In this document: positions 25,398 through 33,829 of the stretch, piece by piece
Layout of the letters: each line of letters starts with the position of its first letter
Position numbering within the stretch: position 1 is the first letter of the stretch
Origin: Lentilactobacillus parakefiri
GTDB lineage: Bacteria > Bacillota > Bacilli > Lactobacillales > Lactobacillaceae
Assembly (NCBI RefSeq): GCF_002157585.1
Contig: NZ_BDGB01000055.1
Span: 1 to 63,060, forward strand
DNA: 63,060 nt
Reading direction: 5' to 3'
Notes under the pieces: generated by a model
The model's database searches: none
What the model was told of the DNA's origin: nothing
What the model saw: only the letters and a program-made list of their open reading frames with translations
Position numbers and translations under genes: made by a program

Positions 25398-26815
25398 TGT
25401 CAATCCTTAAAACAATTGCTTCTTTAATTTACTTGCTGTCAGCCGTCTGCTATGTCATTGGTGTTCATATGATGCGGTCACCAAAGACGGCCCGAAACGG
25501 TAACTTGTTGTCTGGGCTCGGCATGGCGATGGCGGTTGTAATGATTTTAGTTGAAATTATCGCCAAGGGCCAGATTACGTTGATCGGCTGGACGGTTTTA
25601 TTTGCCGGCCTGCTAATTGGAATCTTATATGGGGTCATTCGTGCACGCAAAGTATCGATGACCGACGTGCCTCAATTGGTTTCACTATTTAACGCCGTTG
25701 GTGGCGGTGCCGCTGCCACAATCGGGATTTTCGATTATACGCATGAAGCCGTTGGCACCTCTTTGAGCCTGGCTTTTTCCATTCCAGTGTTACTTGACAT
25801 TATTATTGGTGGGATTACCTTTTCAGGTTCACTGATTGCGACTGGTAAGTTGTCCGGACACGTGCCTGGCAAACCGATTTCGTTTCCCGGCGACAAACTC
25901 ATTAACGGCCTGGCAGTGTTAGCCATTATCGTTGCCGGTGTCTGGATGATTGGGTTTCCTTCCGCTTACTGGCCGATGGTCCTGGCATTGTTTGCCAGCT
26001 TGATTTTCGGCCTATTGATGACCTTACCAATTGGCGGGGCTGACATGCCAGTGGTTGTTTCACTTTTGAACGCCTTTACCGGTTTGGCAGTTGCCTTCGC
26101 CGGATTTGTCATTGATAATCAGGTTCTTATCATTGCCGGTGCGTTGGTTGGTGCTGCCGGAACTATTTTGACCCTGCAAATGGCTGAAGCGATGAACCGG
26201 TCAGTTGCCAATATCATCGCCGGCGGTTTCGGCAGTGGTGATTCCAATGGTAGTACCGGTGCCGGTGCTGAAGTACCGACCAACATTAAGAAGACCACTC
26301 CTGATGACGTCGGCATGCAGCTAGCCTATGCCCACAATGTGATGATCGTTCCTGGCTACGGGTTGGCTGCCGCTCAGGCCCAGCATGAAGTTGCTGAGTT
26401 GGCGAAATTGCTGACGGACGCCGGGATCAACGTGAACTACGCGATTCACCCAGTTGCCGGCCGGATGCCTGGCCACATGAACGTTTTGCTCGCTGATGTC
26501 AATGTGCCTTACGATCAAATGAAACAGTTGGACGAAGCGAACTCGATGTTTGAAAATACCGATGTTTCATTGGTCATTGGGGCGAACGATGTAACCAACC
26601 CATTGGCTCGTGAAAAGGGCAATGCCATTTCAGGGATGCCAATTTTGGATGTTGATAAATCAAAGTCTGTGGTCGTCATCAAACGTTCAATGAGTACCGG
26701 ATATGCCGGTGTGCAAAACCCACTGTTCAGTGAAGACCAGACTAGTATGATGTTCTCGGATGCCAAGAAGGGCCTGCAGGAAATTATTGCGGCGACTAAA
26801 GGGTATCTGGATTAG
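25397..26815 (+). CDS. pntB: NAD(P) transhydrogenase beta subunit
   Basis: The 472-residue subunit has about nine membrane helices (to about residue 270), then the cytoplasmic NADP(H)-binding domain III. Visible signatures include MLVPGYG-like MIVPGYGLAAAQAQHEV, the VAGRMPGHMNVLLAD block, and GANDVTNP. The end KRSMSTGYAGVQNPLF is strongly conserved. It completes the PntAA-PntAB-PntB complex, which links NADPH supply to the proton gradient. This fits a heterofermentative lactobacillus with a NADPH-producing pentose phosphate route. It is the last gene of the unit, and a strong terminator follows. Confidence 0.93.
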   Translation: MSILKTIASLIYLLSAVCYVIGVHMMRSPKTARNGNLLSGLGMAMAVVMILVEIIAKGQITLIGWTVLFAGLLIGILYGVIRARKVSMTDVPQLVSLFNAVGGGAAATIGIFDYTHEAVGTSLSLAFSIPVLLDIIIGGITFSGSLIATGKLSGHVPGKPISFPGDKLINGLAVLAIIVAGVWMIGFPSAYWPMVLALFASLIFGLLMTLPIGGADMPVVVSLLNAFTGLAVAFAGFVIDNQVLIIAGALVGAAGTILTLQMAEAMNRSVANIIAGGFGSGDSNGSTGAGAEVPTNIKKTTPDDVGMQLAYAHNVMIVPGYGLAAAQAQHEVAELAKLLTDAGINVNYAIHPVAGRMPGHMNVLLADVNVPYDQMKQLDEANSMFENTDVSLVIGANDVTNPLAREKGNAISGMPILDVDKSKSVVVIKRSMSTGYAGVQNPLFSEDQTSMMFSDAKKGLQEIIAATKGYLD

Positions 26816-26837
26816 ATTAAGATAATTAATAGATGAA

Positions 26838-26871
26838 AAAAGATTCTCGGCAATTTTGTCGAGAATCTTTT
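26838..26871 (+). terminator. Terminator after pntB
   Basis: Perfect 12-base arms AAAAGATTCTCG (26838-26849) and CGAGAATCTTTT (26860-26871) with a T-rich end. Confidence 0.88.
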
Positions 26872-27008
26872 CTGGTTAAATGAAAGAATCTTGATTGTGA
26901 AAATAACTTCTTCAAATTACCGGTCTCACCCGATGAACGCAGGCAATGGGTATGGTAAACTAATATCAATAGTAGAATCTAATTGTTAAGCAAAGAAAGG
27001 GTTTTTAG

Positions 27009-28145
27009 ATGGCGTTTGTGGGTCAAATTGCACTCATTTTAATTGCAACGTTATTGGCTGCGGCGATCAGTCAGCGGTTGGGGATGCCAGCAGTGATTGG
27101 CCAATTAATCGCCGGGGTCATTTTAGGACCAGGTATTCTGGGAATTTTGCAAAATACCGAATTGATGCACGCTGGAGCCGAAATTGGGGTTATTATTCTG
27201 ATGTTCATTGCCGGCATCGAGAGTGACCTGGATTTATTGAAGAAGTATTTCAAACCAGCTATGAGCGTCGCAGCGATCGGCGTGCTCTTTCCGATGGTTA
27301 TCTTCTATATTTATGGTCAGATGATGGGTCAGGGCTTTGAACGGTCAATCTTTTGGGGCGTTATCTTCGCGGCAACGTCGGTGTCAATTAGCGTGGAAGT
27401 GCTGCGGGAATTCAAGAAGTTAAATACCAAAGAAGGTGCCACCATTCTCGGGGCCGCGGTAGTTGATGATATCATCGCTGTAATCTTATTGAGTATCTTC
27501 GTCAGTTCGTTTGGCGTTGGCGGCGGGTCTTCTAATTTAGTGGTTGCGACGCTTTACCAATTGATGTACTTTTTAGGTGTGATCGTTGTGGTCAAATGGG
27601 GAGCACCAATTATCCTGCGGCTGGCAGAACGGCTGCCGGTTCATGGCTCGGTTGCGATCACCTCACTGGTGATTTGCCTGACAATGGCCTGGTCGGCCGA
27701 CGCGTTGGGGCTGAGCTCAGTTGTTGGCGCGTTTTTCGCCGGTGTGGCGGTTTCTCAGACCAAATTTCAATCAGAAGTGTCCAGCAGTGTCAGCTCGGTG
27801 GGGTACACCTTTTTTATCCCAATATTCTTTGTCAGTATCGGGTTAGACATGGAATTCAGCAATGTTATTAAGAACCTCGGCTTTATTGTGATCATGACAA
27901 TTCTGGCGATCGCAACCAAGTTGTTTGGCGGCGCGCTGGGGGCCTGGATTACAAAAATGAACTGGCACAGTGCGTTGATTGTCGGGTCGGGGATGGTTTC
28001 ACGAGGTGAAATGGCGCTGATCATTGCTCAAATTGGCTTGTCGGCCAATCTGATGGCGAAAAATTTGTACTCAGAGATTATCATCGTGATTGTCCTATCG
28101 ACAATCGTTGCGCCAATGTTACTCAAGAAAACAATGAAGGTCTAA
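27009..28145 (+). CDS. CPA2-family cation/proton antiporter (KefB/NapA-like)
   Basis: The 378-residue protein has 11-12 membrane helices of the monovalent cation:proton antiporter 2 family. The signature Asp pair is Asp153-Asp154 in GAAVVDDIIAVIL, preceded by FAATSVSISVEVL. The GLPAVIGQL-like block GMPAVIGQLIAGVILGPG lies at residues 25-42. There is no C-terminal TrkA-N or KTN domain, so it is the short Na+ or K+/H+ exchanger form rather than a glutathione-gated KefB. It probably helps pH and sodium tolerance. AGAAAGGG lies before the start. The downstream NUDIX gene begins 13 bases after its stop and may be co-transcribed. Confidence 0.87.
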   Translation: MAFVGQIALILIATLLAAAISQRLGMPAVIGQLIAGVILGPGILGILQNTELMHAGAEIGVIILMFIAGIESDLDLLKKYFKPAMSVAAIGVLFPMVIFYIYGQMMGQGFERSIFWGVIFAATSVSISVEVLREFKKLNTKEGATILGAAVVDDIIAVILLSIFVSSFGVGGGSSNLVVATLYQLMYFLGVIVVVKWGAPIILRLAERLPVHGSVAITSLVICLTMAWSADALGLSSVVGAFFAGVAVSQTKFQSEVSSSVSSVGYTFFIPIFFVSIGLDMEFSNVIKNLGFIVIMTILAIATKLFGGALGAWITKMNWHSALIVGSGMVSRGEMALIIAQIGLSANLMAKNLYSEIIIVIVLSTIVAPMLLKKTMKV

Positions 28146-28158
28146 AAGGAGACGAACT

Positions 28159-28593
28159 ATGGTTACTGAATATGCAAGCGGTGCAGTTGTTTATCAAATA
28201 AGAGACGGCAAAATTTGGTATTTGTTGCTGCAAAGTGCCACCTCTGATTTTTGGGGATTACCCAAAGGTCACGTTGAGCAGAATGAAAATTTGATTCAAA
28301 CGGCTGTTCGTGAAATTCGCGAAGAAACCAGTTTGAAAACGCAGATTGACGCTCACTTCAAAGAAAAAGTTGAATATGATATGAATAACGGTCATCACAA
28401 AGACGTCACCTTCTTTGTCAGCCGAGTGGCGCCTGAAGTGAAGGTTCAAAAGCAAGATGAAGAAATTAACTCATTTGGCTGGTTTGATTATCCGGATGCA
28501 TACGAAAAGCTGACTTATGATAATCTTCGCCAGCTGCTCCAAAAAGCGGAAACCTATATTCGAAATAAAGAAAATATCGAGGAATCGGAATGA
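28159..28593 (+). CDS. NUDIX hydrolase, Ap4A-hydrolase-like
   Basis: The 144-residue protein has a NUDIX box at about residues 37-59: a Gly in PKGHVEQNEN, then AVREIREETSL. The EET is followed by Ser where Gly is usual. The early block SGAVVYQIRDGKIWYLLLQS and the FWGLPKGHVE turn resemble bis(5'-nucleosyl)-tetraphosphatases of the asymmetrical type, which clear Ap4A and similar dinucleotides. NUDIX specificity is hard to predict from sequence. Its stop overlaps the start of the guanylate-kinase-like gene (ATGA), so the two are coupled. AAAGGAG is placed well before the ATG. Confidence 0.85.
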   Translation: MVTEYASGAVVYQIRDGKIWYLLLQSATSDFWGLPKGHVEQNENLIQTAVREIREETSLKTQIDAHFKEKVEYDMNNGHHKDVTFFVSRVAPEVKVQKQDEEINSFGWFDYPDAYEKLTYDNLRQLLQKAETYIRNKENIEESE

Positions 28594-29159
28594 ATAATCG
28601 AGTGTTTGTAATTACCGGCGCTGCAGGCAGCGGCAAAACTACTGTTCGTGATTATTTGCATGACCAGTACAAAATGGCTCGGGTGATCACCCATACAACC
28701 CGGCCGTCACGAGAAAACGAGCGGGATGGTGTCGACTATTATTTTGAAGACGACCATTCGTTTTTTGATAACCATTTTCTTGAGTCGGTTCACTATGCCG
28801 GCCATTACTACGGTTCATCATATGAGGGTTTGGAAAATGCCTGGGAGAAGTCACCGCTTGCGACGATCGTCTTAGATACGGCCGGAGCGATTACATACAA
28901 GGAAAAGCTGGGCGACAAAGCGATTATTATTTTCCTCCAAGTAGGCGATACTGAAGAACTTCAACGCCGGATGCAGGGACGGGGCGACAATGCGGCAATG
29001 GTCGAAAAACGTATTCAAAGCAAGGAGTATCACCGCGATCTTGAGTTACCCTATGAATTGGCCGGAAAGGCCTATCAGGTGATTAATCATGACTGGCAGC
29101 AGACTGCCCAGCAAATTGATAAAATTGTTGAAAAGTATCGCACCGAAACGGCGGGATAG
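28590..29159 (+). CDS. Guanylate kinase-like nucleotide kinase
   Basis: The 189-residue protein has a P-loop GAAGSGKT (residues 10-17) and the guanylate kinase signature ITHTTRPSRENERDGVDYYF (about 34-53) with the GMP-binding Arg and Tyr pattern. Later DTEELQRRMQGRGDN forms a lid-like Arg-rich part. Its N-terminus and spacing resemble Gmk, but it is more diverged than a housekeeping Gmk, so it may be a second, paralogous kinase. It overlaps the NUDIX gene by four bases. The pairing of a nucleotide kinase with a NUDIX enzyme suggests nucleotide turnover or signalling, but this is inference. Confidence 0.8.
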   Translation: MNNRVFVITGAAGSGKTTVRDYLHDQYKMARVITHTTRPSRENERDGVDYYFEDDHSFFDNHFLESVHYAGHYYGSSYEGLENAWEKSPLATIVLDTAGAITYKEKLGDKAIIIFLQVGDTEELQRRMQGRGDNAAMVEKRIQSKEYHRDLELPYELAGKAYQVINHDWQQTAQQIDKIVEKYRTETAG

Positions 29160-29227
29160 TTGTTGCTGTCTGGAGATTATGGTAGTATGCAATAAACAGT
29201 AATAGTTACTTATTAGAGGTGAATAGT

Positions 29228-29671
29228 ATGCTTGCAGCAATTGAACAAGCTACCAAAGTGTTAAAAGAAAATAATTTTAAGATTACCAAGCAACGCCGGG
29301 CGATGATCGAATTTTTAGTTGGCGTCGCCACCCACAAATTTGTCGAAGTGACCAGCATTGATGATTTCATGCGCAAAACGTTTCCTAATATGAGTCACAA
29401 CACCATTTACCGTAACATTTCCGAATTTGCCAATTTGGGAATTGTGGAACGGCAGGTTCAAGGTGATCGGGCGTCTGTCAAATTCCAGTGTGATTTTCAG
29501 CATGAGCACCACCACCATTTTATTTGTAGCAATTGTGGTAAAGTGATCGAGCTCAAAGATTGTCCGTTAAGCCCTGAGATTACTTCCCAGCTGGCTGGCT
29601 GTGAAGTGACCGGCCACCTCTTTCAGATTTACGGTCTGTGCCCACAATGTGCCAACTTAATGAATAATTAA
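29228..29671 (+). CDS. Fur-family metal-dependent repressor
   Basis: The 147-residue protein has an N-terminal winged helix (about residues 10-80, with MSHNTIYRNISEFANLGIVE as the recognition region). The C-terminal dimerisation domain contains HEHHHHFICSNCG and YGLCPQC. The Cys pairs Cys100/Cys103 and Cys138/Cys141 are the structural zinc site, and the His cluster is the regulatory metal site. Fur, Zur and PerR cannot be told apart safely from this. The frame starts at GTG 29219, but AGAGGTG is the ribosome binding site for the ATG at 29228, which I choose. Its targets are not evident nearby. Confidence 0.87.
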   Translation: MLAAIEQATKVLKENNFKITKQRRAMIEFLVGVATHKFVEVTSIDDFMRKTFPNMSHNTIYRNISEFANLGIVERQVQGDRASVKFQCDFQHEHHHHFICSNCGKVIELKDCPLSPEITSQLAGCEVTGHLFQIYGLCPQCANLMNN

Positions 29672-29745
29672 CGAATTGTTTAGGTTTCGTTCATATTCTT
29701 ATGCGATAATGGAGGCTACAAAAATTTAGTAAGGAAGTTTTTTGA

Positions 29746-30354
29746 ATGGATAATCAAATTCCACCATTAATTACGCCCTTTGCCATTCTCTCAATTTCTT
29801 TGGCACTCGGCGCTACCAACGTTGTGGTCAATAATGTGACCTCTACCAATGAGGGAACCCCTAGGACCACTCAAACGACCAATCAAAAGAAGATTTCGGA
29901 TTCCATTTATGGCGACAAGAAAAAGACCGACGATTCTGATGCCAAAAAAAAAGCCGAAAAGGCAAAGGAAGAAGCCGATAAGAAAAAGGCTGCAGAAGAA
30001 TCGTCTGCTGCCAAGGCTTCTTCTGAAAAGGCCGAAAGTGAAAAGAATGCCAGCTCCTCTGATGAGCAGACAAACGATAACTCGACAAATACTAATAAAG
30101 ATACCACTAATGGAACAACAACCAACAAATCAACGACGACCAACAAGGGGACGACGACTAAAAAAGGCACCACGACCGGTGGCAACACCACTAACTCTAA
30201 CAATAATAATTCAGATCAGAATACCCAAACCAATAGTGACAGCAGTAATCAAACGACGGGTACAACTGGCGGAACAACCACGCAAAACAACAATAATAAT
30301 GCCAATGCAAACGCAGACGTCACGACTGGCAATACAGGGGAGGGAACTAACTAA
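29746..30354 (+). CDS. Low-complexity Ser/Thr/Asn-rich membrane-anchored protein, function unknown
   Basis: I do not recognise a family. The 202-residue product has one N-terminal hydrophobic segment (residues 8-28). A Lys/Ala/Glu-rich, probably coiled-coil, stretch at about 65-100 follows. The rest is a long Thr/Asn/Ser/Gly-rich region with TTTNKG-like repeats. This composition fits an extracytoplasmic spacer, possibly glycosylated. There is no LPXTG motif or lipobox. AAGGAAG lies upstream of the ATG. Its stop codon overlaps the start of the next gene (TAATG), so the two are translated together. The unbiased A-rich sequence also leaves a long false frame in +3. Confidence 0.6.
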   Translation: MDNQIPPLITPFAILSISLALGATNVVVNNVTSTNEGTPRTTQTTNQKKISDSIYGDKKKTDDSDAKKKAEKAKEEADKKKAAEESSAAKASSEKAESEKNASSSDEQTNDNSTNTNKDTTNGTTTNKSTTTNKGTTTKKGTTTGGNTTNSNNNNSDQNTQTNSDSSNQTTGTTGGTTTQNNNNNANANADVTTGNTGEGTN

Positions 30355-31178
30355 TGTTTAGCTTTTTGGACATGGTTAACCACTACCTGGGCTACTTTAA
30401 TATCAACGTGACCCTTAAAAGCCGGATTTACACGATCCTGGGTTTCTTCGGCGATGTTTATCTGTTCTATATTAGTTTCCGTTTTCTACAGAACCAGATG
30501 TTTACCAAGGGCGTTCCCCTGTTGTTAGTCGCCGTCATTCTACTGTATTTTACGGCCTGTAATTTCTTCTACTACTTCACTAAGAAACAACCGTGGTTCG
30601 ATATTTCGCCGAAGATTGCCAAGCTTTTACACATCCAAGAGCATCCGCGAGAAACACAGGTAGACTCTAAAATGGGGACAACGGTGATTGCTGACGAACG
30701 AAACGTCCCTGCAAACGGGTTGTTTGACGATCAGCACCTGTTACCGGCCAAAATTGACGTTTCTCCCGTGCAGCAGGCAAATATTGACCGGTTAGTCGGC
30801 CAAATGGAACGTCAGCAGTTGTTCAAAGCCGATTACAACGGTATGAGCGATCGGAAGATTTACGAATTATTGAAAGTGAATAGTAAGCCAGTTTATGCGA
30901 TTGGGAAGGGTGTCTTAATGCCCTATTTTGAAATGCAAAAGCAGGGGGCTTCGCTAGTGGTCTATTGCGGCTTGAATCAAGCAGAGATTTATCCGGTTGG
31001 TGAAATTCGACGGATTGGCCTGCAGTCGATTAGATCGATTGATTTAAATGTGGTTAAGTTATATCTGGCTTCCGTGACCTTGGTTGGCGGCCCATATAAA
31101 CAGATTGGTCGTGCTGGGGTGATCGAAGCGCCGCAGAACTTTAAGCTGCAGGCAATGGTTGCATACAAGAAACTGTAA
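30354..31178 (+). CDS. Membrane protein of a lactobacillar family (possibly DUF6681), function unknown
   Basis: The 274-residue protein has two or three N-terminal membrane helices (about residues 28-85, ILGFFGDVYLFYISF and LLLVAVILLYFTACNFFYYF). A soluble C-terminal domain of about 180 residues follows. The early helix and the block ERQQLFKADYNGMSDRKIY recall a lactobacillar family I believe is DUF6681; this is from memory and not checked. The C-terminal part is rich in beta strands. It is translationally coupled with the preceding low-complexity protein, and the amidotransferase gene follows within 15 bases. The pair likely acts at the cell surface. Confidence 0.55.
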   Translation: MFSFLDMVNHYLGYFNINVTLKSRIYTILGFFGDVYLFYISFRFLQNQMFTKGVPLLLVAVILLYFTACNFFYYFTKKQPWFDISPKIAKLLHIQEHPRETQVDSKMGTTVIADERNVPANGLFDDQHLLPAKIDVSPVQQANIDRLVGQMERQQLFKADYNGMSDRKIYELLKVNSKPVYAIGKGVLMPYFEMQKQGASLVVYCGLNQAEIYPVGEIRRIGLQSIRSIDLNVVKLYLASVTLVGGPYKQIGRAGVIEAPQNFKLQAMVAYKKL

Positions 31179-31193
31179 GTGAAAGGATTCGTT

Positions 31194-31862
31194 ATGAGAG
31201 TGAATGTTTTGCAGCACACGCCGGACGAAGGGCCAGGATCCATTCAGGACTGGGCGCATGCTAAAGGATACCAGATGTATATTTATCACCCGTATCAATT
31301 CGGCCAGCTGCCCACCGCAGATGATACGGATATCCTGGTTATTCTTGGCGGGCCAATGAGCCCTAATGACGATTTGCCGTGGATAAAACAGGAGCGTGAG
31401 TTGATTAAGCAGCTGTTGGTAGACGACAAGCCGATTTTTGGTGCCTGTTTCGGTGCGCAACAGATTGCTAAGACCTTGGGGTATGCAGTTTCCAAAGGTC
31501 CAGCAAAGGAAGTTGGCTGGGCGCCGGTCTACCGTAAGTCCGATGTGATTCCCGGCTTGCCTGAGCAAATGACCGTTCTGCACTGGCATGAAGACATGTT
31601 TGAACTTCCCGAAGGATCGGAGTTGCTGTTCTCAAGCGATCACTTGGTGAATCAGGGGTTTGTGCTGAATCACCATGTGGTAGGCTTGCAGTTTCACTTT
31701 GAACCTAAGGAAGATAATGTCTGGGAGATGGTCGTCAATGACTTTGCATACATTGATGGCTCGGTGCTGAACCAGTCAGCTGATGAGATATTAGCTCGTC
31801 AGGTACCGGCAGAAAATAAAAACGTCATGTTTAGGATTCTCGATTATATTTGTGAAAATTAG
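31194..31862 (+). CDS. Class I glutamine amidotransferase-like protein
   Basis: The 222-residue protein is a free-standing class I glutamine amidotransferase, similar to the GMP synthase glutaminase half. The nucleophile is Cys85 in IFGACFGAQQIAK, and the His168/Glu170 pair lies in LQFHFE. The HWHEDMFELP motif and ILGGPMSPNDDLPW at about 50-63 are typical. There is no ammonia-accepting synthase domain, and the partner is unknown. Related stand-alone proteins act as gamma-glutamyl hydrolases or ligase subunits. A GTG at 31179 lies in frame, but AAAGGA spaced six bases supports the ATG at 31194. It is the last gene of a unit closed by a terminator. Confidence 0.8.
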   Translation: MRVNVLQHTPDEGPGSIQDWAHAKGYQMYIYHPYQFGQLPTADDTDILVILGGPMSPNDDLPWIKQERELIKQLLVDDKPIFGACFGAQQIAKTLGYAVSKGPAKEVGWAPVYRKSDVIPGLPEQMTVLHWHEDMFELPEGSELLFSSDHLVNQGFVLNHHVVGLQFHFEPKEDNVWEMVVNDFAYIDGSVLNQSADEILARQVPAENKNVMFRILDYICEN

Positions 31863-31876
31863 TCATTTTGTATTCT

Positions 31877-31928
31877 AATAGCGCGCAATTCCAAGCCGGT
31901 TTGGCTTTAGATTGCACGCTATTTTTTT
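31877..31928 (+). terminator. Terminator after the amidotransferase gene
   Basis: An outer stem AATAGCG...CGCTATT and an inner AAGCC/GGCTT hairpin are followed by a run of eight T. One mismatch lies in the outer stem. Confidence 0.85.
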
Positions 31929-31930
31929 TG

Positions 31931-32102
31931 ATTTAGCTTCTCATTTTTCAGCCATAAAATGAGCATCCAATTAAACTTTATTCAAATGGGGGTTTCCTTT
32001 TTGACTGATTGTGAATTATAATTAGTTAATTACCCAAATTTATACATTGCTAATTCTGGAGGGGAATCACGAAGCGTCAACGGGGTGTTCAGCATTTGAT
32101 AG
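31931..32102. other. AT-rich intergenic region upstream of the gln operon
   Basis: About 170 bases, AT-rich, with no ORF of note. The inverted repeat and promoter that follow are listed separately. I see no riboswitch or RNA motif here. Confidence 0.5.
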
Positions 32103-32139
32103 AAAATGTAACATGGAAATAAATTTTTTGTTACATTTT
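32103..32139. promoter_or_regulatory. Inverted repeat AAAATGTAACA...TGTTACATTTT next to the gln promoter
   Basis: Perfect 11-base arms (32103-32113 and 32129-32139) lie just upstream of the -35 box. The TGTAA/TTACA halves recall GlnR/TnrA half-sites, but the spacing is not the classical TGTNAN7TNACA. It may bind a nitrogen regulator or be a weak hairpin. Confidence 0.45.
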
Positions 32140-32140
32140 T

Positions 32141-32169
32141 TTGACCAATCAAATTTTTTAACATATTAT
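32141..32169 (+). promoter_or_regulatory. Promoter of the glutamine-type ABC operon
   Basis: TTGACC (32141-32146), a 17-base spacer, and TATTAT (32164-32169), about 60 bases before the glnQ start. The spacing is ideal. Confidence 0.7.
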
Positions 32170-32231
32170 GGATGTAGTATCATTCTTAGGCAATTTTAAT
32201 AAATAGCCTGAAAGCATTGGAGGAAAATGAC

Positions 32232-32972
32232 ATGGCAATGATCGAATTTCAAGACGTACAAAAGTATTACGGCGATTTCCATGCTTTAAAGGACATCAAT
32301 TTGAAGATTGAAGCGGGTGAAACCGTTGTTTTAATCGGTCCTTCAGGTTCTGGTAAATCGACACTGATTCGAACGGTTAATGGGCTTGAACCCATTCAAG
32401 AAGGTAAGTTGATTGTTAACGGTCAGGATTTGGCTAATAAGAAGACTGATCCTAACCGAATCCGCAAGAATGTCGGTATGGTGTTCCAGCATTTTAATTT
32501 ATATGCAAATAAGACGGTGCTCGAAAACATTATGTTGGCACCACGGATTGTGTTGAAACGTCCTGAAAAGGAAAATAAAGAACTGGCAATGCAGCTGCTT
32601 GATCAAGTTGGTCTTCAAAGTCAAGCTAACAAGTTACCGGCTCAATTATCAGGTGGTCAGCAACAACGAATTGCGATTGCCCGTTCACTGGCAATGAAGC
32701 CAAAGTGCCTCTTGTTTGATGAGCCAACCAGTGCATTGGACCCAGAAATGATTGATGATGTTTTGAACGTTATGAAAGATATTGCGCAAGATTCAGATAT
32801 GACCATGCTGGTTGTGACCCATGAAATGGGATTTGCCCGTGAAGTGGCCAACCGGGTTATCTTTATGGATGACGGTCAGATTTTGGAAGATGACACGAGC
32901 GACAAATTCTTTGATGGTGAACCCTCCAATGAACGTGCACGACAATTTCTTGGGAAAATTATTACGCATTAA
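32232..32972 (+). CDS. glnQ: Amino acid ABC transporter ATP-binding protein (GlnQ type)
   Basis: The 246-residue ATPase has Walker A GPSGSGKS (36-43), signature LSGGQQQR and Walker B LLFDEPTSALDP, in the order found in polar amino acid importers. It would drive uptake of glutamine or glutamate. A TTG lies in frame at 32217, but the GGAGG at 32219-32223 is the ribosome binding site for the ATG at 32232. It is the first gene of a four-gene operon (ATPase, binding protein, two permeases), the usual lactobacillar arrangement. A perfect inverted repeat upstream suggests nitrogen-linked control, which is inference. Confidence 0.9.
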   Translation: MAMIEFQDVQKYYGDFHALKDINLKIEAGETVVLIGPSGSGKSTLIRTVNGLEPIQEGKLIVNGQDLANKKTDPNRIRKNVGMVFQHFNLYANKTVLENIMLAPRIVLKRPEKENKELAMQLLDQVGLQSQANKLPAQLSGGQQQRIAIARSLAMKPKCLLFDEPTSALDPEMIDDVLNVMKDIAQDSDMTMLVVTHEMGFAREVANRVIFMDDGQILEDDTSDKFFDGEPSNERARQFLGKIITH

Positions 32973-32998
32973 AAATTTCATTATTGGGAGGTCGCATC

Positions 32999-33829
32999 AT
33001 GAAGAAGATCATATCAAGAATTGGGTTATTATTAACCCTGCTCTTAATGGTCGTTAGTTTGAGTGCCTGTTCGAGTTCAGCATCACAGAAGAATGTGCTG
33101 AAAGACGACAAGCAGACAAAGACGATCACATGGGGCGTTAAAGCCGACACCAAGCTATTTGGTTTGATGGATGTTCGGGACAATCAGATCAAGGGATTTG
33201 AAATTGACTTGGCAAAAGCCATGACCAAGCAGATCCTTGGTAAAGATGGTAAGGCCAGATTTATTCAAGTTACCAGTCAAACCCGGATGCCATTACTGAG
33301 AAATGGTAACATTGATGCCATTATGGCAACCATGACCATCACCCCGGAGCGGGCTAAGCAAGTTGACTTCTCACGCTCGTATTTTGATGCCGGACAAGCC
33401 ATCCTCGTTAAGAATGGTAGTCCGATCAAAAATGTGAAGGGGCTCAATCATAAGGGCGCGATTGTCCTCGGGGTGGTTGGTTCCAACTCCGTTCAAAATA
33501 TTAAGAAGTTTGCCCCTAAAGCTAAAGTCCTTCAGCTGTCCGACTATTCACAGGCACTGACGGCGTTGAAATCAGGTCAGGGGGATGCTTTAACGACTGA
33601 TAACGGGATTCTTTACGGGATGTCAATTGAAAATCCCGGCTATTCCGTTGTTGGCGGCACATTCACCAATGAACCGTATGGGATTGCCGTTGATAAGGGT
33701 CAGGGCAAGATGAGAGATGCCATGAATCATGCGTTGACCAAGGTTGAAAATTCCGGCCAATACAACCAGCTCCTTTATAAGTGGTTCCACAAGGTTCACG
33801 GATTTGACTTGAAGGGGGCAGAACGATGA
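32999..33829 (+). CDS. glnH: Amino acid ABC transporter substrate-binding lipoprotein
   Basis: The 276-residue lipoprotein has a signal peptide with lipobox LSAC (Cys24). It has the family-3 solute-binding fold: IKGFEIDLAKAM near residue 65, the ligand-pocket block NIDAIMATMTITPERAKQVD, and LKSGQGDALTTDNGIL. Arg in TPERAKQVDF is the ligand carboxylate anchor, so the ligand is an amino acid, probably glutamine or glutamate. TTG at 32984 is upstream in frame, but GGGAGG seven bases away supports ATG 32999. Its stop overlaps the next gene by four bases (ATGA). Confidence 0.88.
   Translation: MKKIISRIGLLLTLLLMVVSLSACSSSASQKNVLKDDKQTKTITWGVKADTKLFGLMDVRDNQIKGFEIDLAKAMTKQILGKDGKARFIQVTSQTRMPLLRNGNIDAIMATMTITPERAKQVDFSRSYFDAGQAILVKNGSPIKNVKGLNHKGAIVLGVVGSNSVQNIKKFAPKAKVLQLSDYSQALTALKSGQGDALTTDNGILYGMSIENPGYSVVGGTFTNEPYGIAVDKGQGKMRDAMNHALTKVENSGQYNQLLYKWFHKVHGFDLKGAER

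Noticed and set aside
29849-30361. Long +1-shifted frame in the low-complexity gene
   Set aside because: Its Arg/Lys/Pro composition is an artefact of the AC-rich Thr/Asn codons in the true frame; no ribosome binding site.
31059-31589. Antisense frame of 176 codons over the amidotransferase gene
   Set aside because: No initiation signals, and the sense strand has clear catalytic motifs.
32107-32135. Classical GlnR site TGTNAN7TNACA
   Set aside because: The half-sites are present but with wrong spacing; recorded instead as an unassigned inverted repeat.
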